DNA from: Pseudooceanicola pacificus
GTDB taxonomy: Bacteria > Pseudomonadota > Alphaproteobacteria > Rhodobacterales > Rhodobacteraceae
Assembly: GCF_009789075.1 (NCBI RefSeq)
Contig: NZ_WNXQ01000002.1
Coordinates: forward strand, 186,001 to 250,000
DNA length: 64,000 bases
Reading direction: 5' to 3'
The translations under genes were made by a program, and so were the position numbers. Positions 56,117 through 64,000 of this stretch are shown here, piece by piece. How positions within the stretch are numbered: the stretch's first letter is position 1; each line of letters opens with the position of its first letter. Under the pieces are notes generated by a model that had not been told where the DNA came from, did no database searches, and saw nothing but the letters and a program-made list of their open reading frames with translations.

Positions 56117-57145
56117 TCAGGGGAGGTTGTCGCGCATGTAGATCTCGACGCGGATCGGTTCGACCTGCGGGGGCGGGTTCTGTCCGTCCAGCAGGTTGCG
56201 CAAAAGCTGGATCGCGCCCTGGACCTCGCTCCGGCTGTTCTGATGCAGGACGGCGTCGAAACTGCCATCGAGCAGCGCCTCGCGCGAATAGCGGGTCAGC
56301 TCGTGCACCACGACCGAGACATGGCGTTCGGGCTGCAGGGCGGCAAGCGCCTCGGCCACGCCGCGGTTGCCCGCGCCCATGCTGTAGACCCCCACAATCC
56401 CCGGGTCCGCGGCCAGCTTTTCGGCCAGCTGGTTGCGGACCCGGTCCTTGTCGTCGAGCCCTTCGATCGGCGCGATCAGCGATTGTTCCGGGAATTCCGT
56501 GCGCAGGACCTGTTCGAATCCAAGCCGCCGCTCGGCGTGGTCGCGCACCAGCATCGAGCCGCAGACCATCGCGATCCGGCCCGCGCGGCCACGGCAGAAA
56601 CGGCCCAGAAGGCTGCCCGCGGTGCGGCCGGCCTGAACATTGTCGATGCCGACAAACCCTTGTTTTTCCGAGCCGGGAAGGTCAGATACCAGCGTGACGA
56701 CGGCAATGCCGCGCGCCCGCAGCTCGCGCACGGCGATGCGCACGACGGTGGCGTCGGTTGCCACCAGGGCAACCCCGTCCACGGCTTCGGGGTCTAGGCT
56801 GCGCAGCAGGTCGGCCAGCGCGCCCGCGTCAAAGGCCGGGACCTTGCGTGTTTCGATGACCGTAAAGTCGCGCAGCGCCGCTGCGGCCTCTTCCGCGACG
56901 TCCTGCTCAAGCGCGCGCATGAAGCTATTCTGCCCGTCGGGCAGGATGAAGCACAGCCGGTAGCGCCGCCCGCGCGACAGGTTGGCGGCGGCGAGGTTGC
57001 GTTCGAATCCGAGATCGCCAATCGCGTCCAGGACCCGGCTGCGGGTCTTGTCGCGCACGCCCTCGCGGTCGTTCAGAACCCGGTCGACGGTCGAAAGGCT
57101 GACACCCGCGACCCGGGCAACGTCGTGAATCGTCGGGCGTGTCAT
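56117..57145 (-). CDS. LacI-family repressor next to the xylA region
   Basis: 342 residues. The start MTRPTIHDVARVAGVSLSTV is the LacI helix-turn-helix followed by the hinge helix NLAAANLS. The periplasmic-binding-like core shows LCFILPDGQNSFMRAL and VSDLPGSEKQGFVGIDNVQAG. The ATG at 57145 gives the normal start; nine extra residues upstream are unlikely. It reads toward the remnant and xylA. Matching operator-like sites lie on each side of the gene, suggesting autoregulation plus control of the downstream sugar genes. The protein is clearly related to the divergent LacI protein beside it. Confidence 0.86.
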   Translation of the reverse strand: MTRPTIHDVARVAGVSLSTVDRVLNDREGVRDKTRSRVLDAIGDLGFERNLAAANLSRGRRYRLCFILPDGQNSFMRALEQDVAEEAAAALRDFTVIETRKVPAFDAGALADLLRSLDPEAVDGVALVATDATVVRIAVRELRARGIAVVTLVSDLPGSEKQGFVGIDNVQAGRTAGSLLGRFCRGRAGRIAMVCGSMLVRDHAERRLGFEQVLRTEFPEQSLIAPIEGLDDKDRVRNQLAEKLAADPGIVGVYSMGAGNRGVAEALAALQPERHVSVVVHELTRYSREALLDGSFDAVLHQNSRSEVQGAIQLLRNLLDGQNPPPQVEPIRVEIYMRDNLP

Positions 57146-57175
57146 CGGGCCTGGTCGTCTCCGCTGCGGCAATTT

Positions 57176-57193
57176 TGACGGTCGTACGTCAGT
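57176..57193. promoter_or_regulatory. candidate LacI operator, copy 2
   Basis: TGAC-GGT-CGTACGTC-A-GT lies 31-48 bases upstream of the minus-strand LacI start and matches the site at 56063 at all 14 defined positions. Confidence 0.6.
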
Positions 57194-57301
57194 TTCTGAC
57201 AGAATAGCAGAGGCATCTTGGAGAGCGAAGGCATTTCATTGCCTTTTCCACAGTTTGGCCCCCCGCGGCGGGGCCCTCCGGCCGGTCGACGGGGGACAGG
57301 A

Positions 57302-57321
57302 TTTGATAGACGTCTATCAAA
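57302..57321. promoter_or_regulatory. 20-base perfect palindrome upstream of the second LacI gene
   Basis: TTTGATAGAC joined to GTCTATCAAA, with no spacer and a central CG, 55-74 bases before the second LacI start. The central CG and the length fit LacI-family operators. It differs from the sites of the neighbouring repressor. Confidence 0.7.
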
Positions 57322-57375
57322 ATTCGATTGACGCCACGCCGTTTCGCTGCGAGCGTTTGTGCAGGGAGGACTGCA

Positions 57376-58434
57376 ATGACCAGACGGCCACCGACATTGT
57401 CGGATGTCGCGCGTTGCGCGGGCGTCAGCTATGCGACGGCGGACCGTGTCGTGAACGGCCGCGCCGGCGTGTCCGAGAAGGCGGCGCGCAACGTGCATGC
57501 CGCGATCGAGGCCCTGGGCTATGTGCGCAATGTGGCGGCCGCCAATCTCTCGCAGCAGCGCCTTTACCGGTTTGCCATCGTCTTGCCGTCCGGCTCCAAC
57601 GCCTTCTTCCGCCGTGTGCAGGCGCTGTTTGCCGAGGCGGCGGCGCGGCTGCTGTCCGACCGCATCAGCCTGTCGGTCGAAAGCGTCGAGGCCTTCGACG
57701 CCGAGGCCCTGACGGCCCGCATGGCCGCACTTGCCGAGTCGCGGCTGGACGGCGTGGCGGTGGTTGCCAGCGATGATGCGCGCACGGCCTCGGCCATCGC
57801 CGCGCTGCGGGCCCGGGACATCCCGGTGGTCACGCTGGTCTCGGACGTGCCGGGATCGCAGCGCAACGCCTATGTGGGCATCGACAACGTGGTGGCGGGC
57901 CGTACCGTCGGCCGGCTGATCCGCATGGCGCATGGCGGGCGCAACGGGCGGGTGCTGCCGGTGGTCGGGGCGCTCTCGGCGCGCGACCACGCCGAACGCC
58001 TGTCCGGCATGCGCGAGGTGATCGGCGACACCTTCGAGATCGCGCCCGTGGTCGAGGGCCGCGACCGGTTCGAGCTGGTGGAGGCGCTGGTTGGCCAGGC
58101 CCTGGCCGAGGACCCGGCGATCACCACGATCTACAGCGCCGGGGCGGGCAATGCCGGGCTCGTCCGCCTGCTGGAGGCGCTGCCGCCGGATGTCGCGCGG
58201 CCCTATGTCTTCCTGCACGAGTTGGTGCCGCATTCGCGCCGCGCGCTTGAGGAAGGGCGCATCGACGTGATCATCGACCAGCGGCCCGAGGAAGAGGTGG
58301 CGCGGGTGGTCGAACACCTGACGCTGCTGGCCGACCGGCGCGAGCTGGTGCGCACCGATCCGATCGTCCCGACCATCTTCGTGCGCGAGAACCTGCCCCA
58401 GGTGCAGGCCGACGCGCTGGAGCAGGCGGGCTGA
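57376..58434 (+). CDS. LacI-family repressor heading a sugar operon
   Basis: 352 residues with the LacI helix-turn-helix TLSDVARCAGVSYATADRVV and hinge VAAANLSQQ, then a binding-protein-like core (FAIVLPSGSNAFFRRVQALF, VSDVPGSQRNAYVGIDNVVA). It is paralogous to the divergent LacI gene; both share the AAANLS hinge and the VSDLPGS/VSDVPGS and VGIDN motifs. GGGAGGA precedes the ATG at 57376. It is the first gene of the downstream catabolic operon, with a palindrome upstream, so autoregulation is likely. Confidence 0.86.
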   Translation: MTRRPPTLSDVARCAGVSYATADRVVNGRAGVSEKAARNVHAAIEALGYVRNVAAANLSQQRLYRFAIVLPSGSNAFFRRVQALFAEAAARLLSDRISLSVESVEAFDAEALTARMAALAESRLDGVAVVASDDARTASAIAALRARDIPVVTLVSDVPGSQRNAYVGIDNVVAGRTVGRLIRMAHGGRNGRVLPVVGALSARDHAERLSGMREVIGDTFEIAPVVEGRDRFELVEALVGQALAEDPAITTIYSAGAGNAGLVRLLEALPPDVARPYVFLHELVPHSRRALEEGRIDVIIDQRPEEEVARVVEHLTLLADRRELVRTDPIVPTIFVRENLPQVQADALEQAG

Positions 58435-58536
58435 CACCGCCGGTCACCGCCGGGGCGCGCGCGCGCCCTGCGGCGGGCCGGCAGATTGAAAGACCATTCA
58501 GGGCCGCCTTGTTCCGGCGGTGAAAGGGAGAAGACG

Positions 58537-59592
58537 ATGAAGACGATCAAGGGACCGGGGCTGTTTCTGGCACAGTTCGCCGGGGACACCGCGCCGTTCG
58601 ATTCCTGGGACGGCATCACCAAATGGGCCGCGGAGTGTGGCTACAAGGGGGTGCAGGTGCCGGTCTGGGATGCGCGGCTGGTCGATCTCGACAAGCTGGC
58701 GAGCTCGCAGGCCTATTGCGACGAATGGGCGGGGCAGGCGCGCGACAACGGGGTCGAGGTGACCGACCTGTCGACGCATATCCTGGGCCAGCTGGTCGCC
58801 GTGCACCCGGCCTATGACGCCTGGGTCGACGGCTTTGCCGCGCCCGAGGTGCAGGGCAAGCCCAAGGAGCGCAGCGAATGGGCCGTCGCGCAGGTCAAGA
58901 AGGCGCTGACCGCGTCGAAGAACCTCGGTATCGGGCAGCATGTGACCTTTTCGGGCGGGCTCTGCTGGCCCTTCGTCTACCCCTTTCCGCAGCGCCCGCA
59001 GGGCATGGTGGACACGGGCTTTGACGAGCTGGCGCGGCGCTGGCGCCCGATCCTCGATCATGCCGAGGATTGCGGGGTGGACGTCTGCTACGAGATCCAC
59101 CCGATGGAGGATCTGCACGACGGCGTCACCTTCGAAATGTTTCTTGAAAAGCTCGACGGGCACGCGCGCTGCAACATGCTCTACGACCCGTCGCATTACG
59201 TGCTGCAGTGCCTCGATTACCTCGACAACATCGACATCTATGCCGAGCGCATCAAGATGTTCCACGTCAAGGATGCCGAGTTCAACCCGACCGGGCGTCA
59301 GGGTGTCTATGGCGGCTATCAGCCCTGGGTCGACCGCGCGGGGCGGTTCCGCAGCCTCGGCGACGGGCAGGTCGATTTCGGCGCGATCTTCGCCAAGATG
59401 GCCGCGAACGATTTCGACGGCTGGGCCGTGGTCGAATGGGAATGCGCGCTGAAGCATCCCGAGGACGGCGCGCGCGAGGGCGCGCAATTCGTCAAGGATC
59501 ACATCATCCGTGTCACGCCGCATGCCTTTGACGATTTCGCGGGCGGCGACATCGACGAGGCGACCAACAAGACGCTGCTGGGGATCGGTTGA
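58537..59592 (+). CDS. sugar-phosphate isomerase/epimerase-like TIM barrel (AP_endonuc_2)
   Basis: 351 residues of the xylose-isomerase-like TIM-barrel family. Candidate metal ligands are CYEIHPMEDLHDG (Glu, His), NMLYDPSHYVLQCLDYL (Asp, His), MFHVKDAEFNP and VVEWECALKHPEDG. Such proteins pair with Gfo/Idh/MocA dehydrogenases in pathways that oxidise sugars to keto forms and rearrange or cleave them. GGGAGAAG precedes the ATG at 58537. One base separates its stop from the dehydrogenase start. Confidence 0.84.
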   Translation: MKTIKGPGLFLAQFAGDTAPFDSWDGITKWAAECGYKGVQVPVWDARLVDLDKLASSQAYCDEWAGQARDNGVEVTDLSTHILGQLVAVHPAYDAWVDGFAAPEVQGKPKERSEWAVAQVKKALTASKNLGIGQHVTFSGGLCWPFVYPFPQRPQGMVDTGFDELARRWRPILDHAEDCGVDVCYEIHPMEDLHDGVTFEMFLEKLDGHARCNMLYDPSHYVLQCLDYLDNIDIYAERIKMFHVKDAEFNPTGRQGVYGGYQPWVDRAGRFRSLGDGQVDFGAIFAKMAANDFDGWAVVEWECALKHPEDGAREGAQFVKDHIIRVTPHAFDDFAGGDIDEATNKTLLGIG

Positions 59593-59593
59593 G

Positions 59594-60736
59594 ATGGCAC
59601 GTATCAGACTGGGCATGGTGGGCGGCGGCAACGACGCTTTCATCGGCGGGGTTCACCGCATCGCAAGCCGCATCGACGGGCATTTCGAACTGGTGGCGGG
59701 GGCGCTGTCCTCGACCCCGGACAAGGCGCGCGCCAGTGCCGAGGCCCTGGGGCTCGACCCCGCGCGCTCTTACGGCAGCTTCGAAGAGATGGCCGAGGCC
59801 GAGGCGGCGCGCGCGGACGGGATCGAGGCGGTCAGCATCGTCACCCCGAACCACGTGCATTATCCCGCCGCCAGGGCGTTTCTGTCGCGCGGCATCCACG
59901 TGATCTGCGACAAGCCGCTGACCGCGACCTTTGCGGATGCCGAGGCGATGGAAAAGGCGGTGGCCGAGAGCAAGGCGCTGTTCATCCTGACCCACAATTA
60001 CACCGGCTATCCGATGATCCGTCAGGCCCGGCAAATGGTGGCCGATGGTCTGCTTGGCAGGATCCGCATCGTGCAGGCGGAATATCCGCAGGACTGGCTG
60101 ACCGACGCGGTGGAAACCGAGGGCGTGAAACAGGCCGAGTGGCGCACCGATCCGGAACGCTCGGGGGCAGGGGGGTCGATAGGGGATATCGGCACCCATG
60201 CCTATAACCTCGCATGCTTCGTCTCGGGCCTGACGGGGACCGAACTGGCCGCAGACCTGCAGAGCTTTGGCGCCGGGCGCCGGCTGGACGACAACGCCCA
60301 CATCCTGCTGCGCTATGACGGCGGGGCGCGCGGCATGCTCTGGTGCAGCCAGGTCGCGCCGGGCAACGAGAACGGCCTCCGACTGCGCATCTATGGCGAA
60401 ACGGGCGGGCTGGAATGGGCACAGGAGGATCCGAACTACCTTTGGTTCACCCCGCATGGCGAAGCGACCCGCCGTCTGACCCGCAACGGACCCGGCGCCA
60501 TCGCGGCCGCGACCTCGGTCAGCCGGATCCCTTCGGGCCATCCCGAGGGCTACCTCGAAGGGTTCGCGACGATCTACGCCGAGGCGGCCGAGGCGATCCG
60601 CGCGGTGCAGGGCGGCGCCTCGCGTGACGCGGTGATGGGCGTGCTGCCGGGGATCGGCGCGGGGCTGGAGGGCATGGCCTTCATCCGCGCCTGCGTCGCC
60701 TCGGCGGGCAACAACGCGGCGTGGACCAGGCTATGA
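59594..60736 (+). CDS. Gfo/Idh/MocA-family sugar dehydrogenase
   Basis: 380 residues. The N-terminal Rossmann loop reads MARIRLGMVGGGNDAFIGGV (GGGxxxxIG), and the catalytic signature DKPLTAT with Lys follows VICDKPL near residue 105; a later GGSIGDIGTHAYNLACFVSG includes the Asp-xx-x-His pair. Substrate unknown; the family oxidises many sugars and inositols with NAD(P). Its stop overlaps the ABC ATPase start (ATGA). Confidence 0.87.
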   Translation: MARIRLGMVGGGNDAFIGGVHRIASRIDGHFELVAGALSSTPDKARASAEALGLDPARSYGSFEEMAEAEAARADGIEAVSIVTPNHVHYPAARAFLSRGIHVICDKPLTATFADAEAMEKAVAESKALFILTHNYTGYPMIRQARQMVADGLLGRIRIVQAEYPQDWLTDAVETEGVKQAEWRTDPERSGAGGSIGDIGTHAYNLACFVSGLTGTELAADLQSFGAGRRLDDNAHILLRYDGGARGMLWCSQVAPGNENGLRLRIYGETGGLEWAQEDPNYLWFTPHGEATRRLTRNGPGAIAAATSVSRIPSGHPEGYLEGFATIYAEAAEAIRAVQGGASRDAVMGVLPGIGAGLEGMAFIRACVASAGNNAAWTRL

Positions 60737-62250
60737 GCCGACCCTCTGTCCTTGCGCTGCGGCATGTGACCAAGAGCTTTGGCCCGGTGGAGGTGCTCCA
60801 CGGGGTCACGCTCGACCTGCGGGCGGGCGAGGTGCTGGCGCTGATCGGCGAGAACGGCGCGGGCAAGTCGACCACGATGAAGATCCTCGCCGGGATCGAG
60901 GCGCCAAGCTCGGGCCGGATCCTGCTGGACGGGCAGGAGGTCGCCTTTGGCTCGCTGCATGAGGGCGAAGAGGCCGGGATCGTGATGATCCACCAGGAGT
61001 TCAACCTGGCCGAGCAGCTGACGGTCGAGCAGAACATCTTTCTCGGGCGCGAGCTGCGAAAGGGCTGGCTGCTGGACAAGGCGCGGATGCGGCGGCTCAC
61101 CCGTGACTACCTGGCGCGGATCGACTGCCAGGTCGATCCCGACACGCTGGTGTCGAAACTGTCGAACTCGGACAAGCAGATGGTCGAGATCGCCAAGGCG
61201 CTCAGCCGTGACGCGCGGGTGCTGGTGATGGACGAGCCGACCGCCGTGCTGACCGGGTCCGAGACACGCATCCTCTTTGACCAGGTGCGCGCGCTCAAGG
61301 CGGCGGGCACGGCGATCCTGTTCACCTCTCACAAGCTGGGCGAGGTGGCCGAGATCGCCGACACCGTGACCGTGCTGCGCGACGGCACGCTGGTGCATGA
61401 CGGCCCGGCGGGCGAGATCACCGAGGACGAGATGGCCACGGTGATGGTGGGGCGGGATGTCTCGGACCTGTTCCCCGACAAACCCGTCGCCGCGCCGGAT
61501 CGCGAGGTGCTGCTGCGTGTCGAGGGGCTGAACGTGCCGGGCCGCGCCAGCGACATCTCCTTCGACCTGCACCGGGGCGAGATCCTGGGCATCGCCGGGC
61601 TGATCGGTTCTGGCCGGACCGAGGCGATGGAGGGGCTTTGCGGGCTGCGCCCCGCGACCAGCACAGCTGTCGAGATCGGCGGCGCCCCGGTCGGCATCAC
61701 CCGGCCCGGCGACGCGCTGGCGCACGGGCTGTGCTACCTGACCGAGGACCGCAAGCTGCGCGGCCTGCTGCTGGACAAGGGCATGCGCGAGAACCTGACC
61801 CTGCAGGCGCTGCACAAATACGGCCGGGTCCTGATCGACTTTGCCGCCGAGGACCGCGCGCTGGACCAGGCGATCGACGAATTCGACATCCGCGCCGGGG
61901 CGCGCTCCATGCGCGTCGGCAACCTGTCGGGTGGCAACCAGCAAAAGCTGTTGCTGGCCAAGGTGATGCAGTCCGATCCGATGATCCTGATCGTCGACGA
62001 ACCGACGCGCGGCATCGACATCGGCACCAAGCAGCAGATCTACGCCTTCCTGCGCAAGCTCGCCGCCGAGGGCCACGGAGTCGTCGTGATCTCGTCTGAA
62101 ATGCAAGAGGTGATCGGCCTCTCGGACCGGGTGATGGTGATGCGCTCGGGCCGGATCGCCAAGGTTCTGTCCGGCGACCAGATCACCGAGGACATAATCA
62201 TCCGGCACGCCATGGGCGTTGGCACGGGCAGCACGGAAAGGGTGGCATGA
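60733..62250 (+). CDS. ribose-type sugar ABC transporter ATPase, two domains
   Basis: 505 residues in two fused ABC domains, the RbsA/XylG layout. Domain 1 has Walker A GENGAGKST, an altered signature LSNSDKQMVEIAKAL and Walker B VLVMDEPTAVL. Domain 2 has the usual degenerate GLIGSGRTE loop, the signature LSGGNQQKLLLAKV and ILIVDEPTRGIDIG. It powers the adjacent permease. It overlaps the genes on both sides by four bases. Confidence 0.92.
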   Translation: MSRPSVLALRHVTKSFGPVEVLHGVTLDLRAGEVLALIGENGAGKSTTMKILAGIEAPSSGRILLDGQEVAFGSLHEGEEAGIVMIHQEFNLAEQLTVEQNIFLGRELRKGWLLDKARMRRLTRDYLARIDCQVDPDTLVSKLSNSDKQMVEIAKALSRDARVLVMDEPTAVLTGSETRILFDQVRALKAAGTAILFTSHKLGEVAEIADTVTVLRDGTLVHDGPAGEITEDEMATVMVGRDVSDLFPDKPVAAPDREVLLRVEGLNVPGRASDISFDLHRGEILGIAGLIGSGRTEAMEGLCGLRPATSTAVEIGGAPVGITRPGDALAHGLCYLTEDRKLRGLLLDKGMRENLTLQALHKYGRVLIDFAAEDRALDQAIDEFDIRAGARSMRVGNLSGGNQQKLLLAKVMQSDPMILIVDEPTRGIDIGTKQQIYAFLRKLAAEGHGVVVISSEMQEVIGLSDRVMVMRSGRIAKVLSGDQITEDIIIRHAMGVGTGSTERVA

Positions 62251-63248
62251 TGGCGACCGAAACAGCGGCGCGCAAGCCGCGCAAGGCGCTCCCCTCGATG
62301 AGCGTTCTGGGGCCTGTGATCGCGCTCGTGCTGCTGATCGTGGTGGGCACGGCGCTGAACTCCAACTTCCTGAGCGCGGCCAATATCACCAATGTGCTGG
62401 CGCGATCCGCCTTCATCGGCATCATCGCCGTGGGCATGACCTTCGTGATCACGGCAGGCGGGCTTGACCTGTCGGTGGGCTCGATGGCGGCCTTCATCGC
62501 GGGGCTGATGATCCTGGTGATGAACGCGGCGCTGCCGGTGCTGGGGATCGGCATTCCGATCATCCTGCTGGGCATGGCCGTGGCGCTGGTGGCGGGGATC
62601 GCGGCGGGGCTTCTGAACGGCTTCCTCATCACCACACTGGGGATCGAGGCCTTCATCGTCACGCTGGGCAGCATGGGCATCTATCGCAGCCTGGTCACCT
62701 GGCTGGCTGATGGCGGCACGCTCAGCCTCGACTTCGGGCTGCGCACCTTCTACCGGCCGGTCTATTTCGGCGGGCTGTTCGGGATCAGCTGGCCGATCAT
62801 CGTCTTTGCGCTGGCCGTCATCGTCGGCGAGGTGCTGATGAGCCGCGCCCGGTTCGGGCGCCATTGCGCGGCCATCGGCTCGAACGAGAGCGTGGCGCAT
62901 TATTCCAACGTCAACGTCAACCGCACCCGGCTGCTGACCTATGCCATGCTCGGGATGCTCGTCGGCGTGGCGACGATCATGTATGTGCCACGGCTCGGCT
63001 CGGCCTCGGCCTCGACCGGGGTTCTGTGGGAGCTTGAGGCGATCGCGGCGGTGATCATCGGCGGCACCATCCTCAAGGGCGGCTTCGGCCGGGTCTGGGG
63101 CACGGTGATCGGCGTTCTGATCCTGAGCATGATCGACAACATCCTGAATCTGACCGACTTGGTCTCGCCCTATCTCAACGGCGCGATCCAGGGGGTCATC
63201 ATCATTCTCGCGGTAATCCTGCAGCGGGAAGCCAAGGCGAAGGGATGA
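62247..63248 (+). CDS. ribose-type sugar ABC transporter permease
   Basis: 333 residues, about eight to ten hydrophobic helices of the BPD_transp_2 class. The family loops are FVITAGGLDLSVGSMAAFIA and AIAAVIIGGTILKGGFGRVW. An ATGATG pair at 62247 overlaps the ATPase stop; the first ATG gives ATGA coupling. It passes the substrate captured by the next gene's product. Confidence 0.91.
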   Translation: MMATETAARKPRKALPSMSVLGPVIALVLLIVVGTALNSNFLSAANITNVLARSAFIGIIAVGMTFVITAGGLDLSVGSMAAFIAGLMILVMNAALPVLGIGIPIILLGMAVALVAGIAAGLLNGFLITTLGIEAFIVTLGSMGIYRSLVTWLADGGTLSLDFGLRTFYRPVYFGGLFGISWPIIVFALAVIVGEVLMSRARFGRHCAAIGSNESVAHYSNVNVNRTRLLTYAMLGMLVGVATIMYVPRLGSASASTGVLWELEAIAAVIIGGTILKGGFGRVWGTVIGVLILSMIDNILNLTDLVSPYLNGAIQGVIIILAVILQREAKAKG

Positions 63249-63277
63249 GCCTTCGCCATTCTAAGGGAGGAAACGAA

Positions 63278-64000
63278 ATGTCTTACATGAAGACTTTGCT
63301 GGCCGGATGCACGGCGCTTGCGCTGAGCACCGGCGGGGCGCTGGCGCAGGACGGCGACACCAAAGTGATCGGCGTGTCGATCCCCGCGGCGACCCATGGC
63401 TGGGCCGGCGGCATGAACTTCCACGCGCAGCAGACGGTGGAACGGCTGGAAAAGGTCTATCCGCAGCTCGATTTCGTGCTGGCCACGGCCTCGGATCCGG
63501 GCAAGCAGGTCAATGATATCGAAGACATGGTGGCGACGCGCAACATCGACGCGCTGGTGGTGCTGCCCTTTGAATCCGACCCGCTGACGCCGCCGGTTCA
63601 GGCGGTTGCCGAAAGTGGCGCCTGGGTCACCGTGGTGGACCGCGGCCTGTCGATTCCGGGTATCGAAGACCTCTACGTGGCCGGCGACAATCCCGGCTTC
63701 GGGCGGGTCTCGGGCGAATACATGGTCTCGCAGATGCCCGACGGCGGCAAGATCGTGGTGCTGCGCGGCATCCCCACCACCATCGACAACGAGCGTGTCG
63801 AAGGGTTCCAGCAGGCGATCGAAGGCTCGGGCATCGAGATCGTCGACATGGAGCACGGCAACTGGAACCGCGACGACAGTTTCAACGTCATGCAGGATTT
63901 CCTGTCCAAGCATCCGCAGCTTGACGCGGTTTGGGCCTCGGATGACGACATGGCGGTCGGCGTGCTGGCGGCTATCGACGCGGCGGGGCGCGACGACGTG
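63278..64000 (+). CDS. sugar ABC transporter binding protein, C-terminus cut by window edge
   Basis: 241 codons are visible. A signal peptide of about 23 residues (MSYMKTLLAGCTALALSTGG then ALA) precedes the mature QDGDTKVIGVSIPAATHGWA, a Peripla_BP_4 domain with LVVLPFESDPL and a late VWASDDDMAVGVLAAI. AGGGAGGA lies six bases before the ATG at 63278. The ligand is unknown; operon context suggests the sugar handled by the dehydrogenase and TIM-barrel enzyme. Confidence 0.9.
   Translation, partial: MSYMKTLLAGCTALALSTGGALAQDGDTKVIGVSIPAATHGWAGGMNFHAQQTVERLEKVYPQLDFVLATASDPGKQVNDIEDMVATRNIDALVVLPFESDPLTPPVQAVAESGAWVTVVDRGLSIPGIEDLYVAGDNPGFGRVSGEYMVSQMPDGGKIVVLRGIPTTIDNERVEGFQQAIEGSGIEIVDMEHGNWNRDDSFNVMQDFLSKHPQLDAVWASDDDMAVGVLAAIDAAGRDDV

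Overview
The window is a stretch of chromosome from a GC-rich alphaproteobacterium, almost certainly a member of the Rhodobacteraceae (Roseobacter/Rhodobacter group). The evidence is family-specific: a fumC–DUF4169–ribbon-helix-helix trio, a circularly permuted two-piece tmRNA gene, an IscR with a single cysteine, a HemB without zinc-site cysteines, a long suf operon headed by iscR, and sugar ABC systems controlled by ROK and LacI repressors. Genes are densely packed, with many ATGA/TGATG overlaps. I see no phage, insertion sequence or CRISPR array.

Layout. 1–6.3 kb: a truncated CPA1 sodium/proton antiporter, then a ROK repressor divergent from a fructose-type ABC transporter (frcBCA) that ends in a strong hairpin. 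6.8–8.7 kb: tRNA-Ser(GCT) and an RhlE-type RNA helicase. 8.9–15 kb, mostly minus strand: a crotonase, two small proteins with fumC, a phospholipid methyltransferase-like gene, sspB, chrA, the permuted tmRNA gene ssrA and a 24-residue membrane miniprotein. 15.4–22 kb: tyrS/anmK divergent, purQ, and a dctBD-like two-component pair whose regulator lacks the sigma-54 contact loop. 22–27.2 kb: an orphan radical SAM protein, then zwf–pgl–pgi (upper Entner-Doudoroff/pentose phosphate steps) with a CceR-like box. 27.4–34 kb: an unusual signal-less solute-binding-like protein, small secreted proteins, a cupin–desaturase pair, eno, a YSC84 lipoprotein and hemB. 34–42.7 kb: a membrane protein with mfd, a MarR–GNAT fusion, a TPR protein, an HD hydrolase pair and an alpha/beta hydrolase.

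42.8–51.4 kb is the iron-sulfur assembly operon: iscR, an IscS-type desulfurase, sufB, ybjQ-like, a methyltransferase-fold gene, sufC, sufD, two YIP1-like membrane genes and sufS. It starts at a promoter whose -10 lies inside a palindrome that is probably the IscR operator. sufA, sufT and sufE are not seen here. 51.4–53.8 kb: a TetR/thioesterase pair with a NemR-like operator, an O-methyltransferase-family gene with a 20-bp-phased direct repeat upstream, and tRNA-Arg(CCG) with repeated flanks.

54–64 kb is sugar catabolism. xylA lies behind a decayed sugar-binding-protein pseudogene and a LacI repressor. A second, paralogous LacI gene is divergent from the first and heads an operon of a sugar-phosphate isomerase-like TIM barrel, a Gfo/Idh/MocA dehydrogenase and a ribose-type ABC transporter, running off the right edge inside the binding-protein gene. 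Different palindromes lie near the two repressors and look like separate operators.

All assignments come from reading the sequence without database searches. Starts were chosen by Shine-Dalgarno-like sequences and family length.
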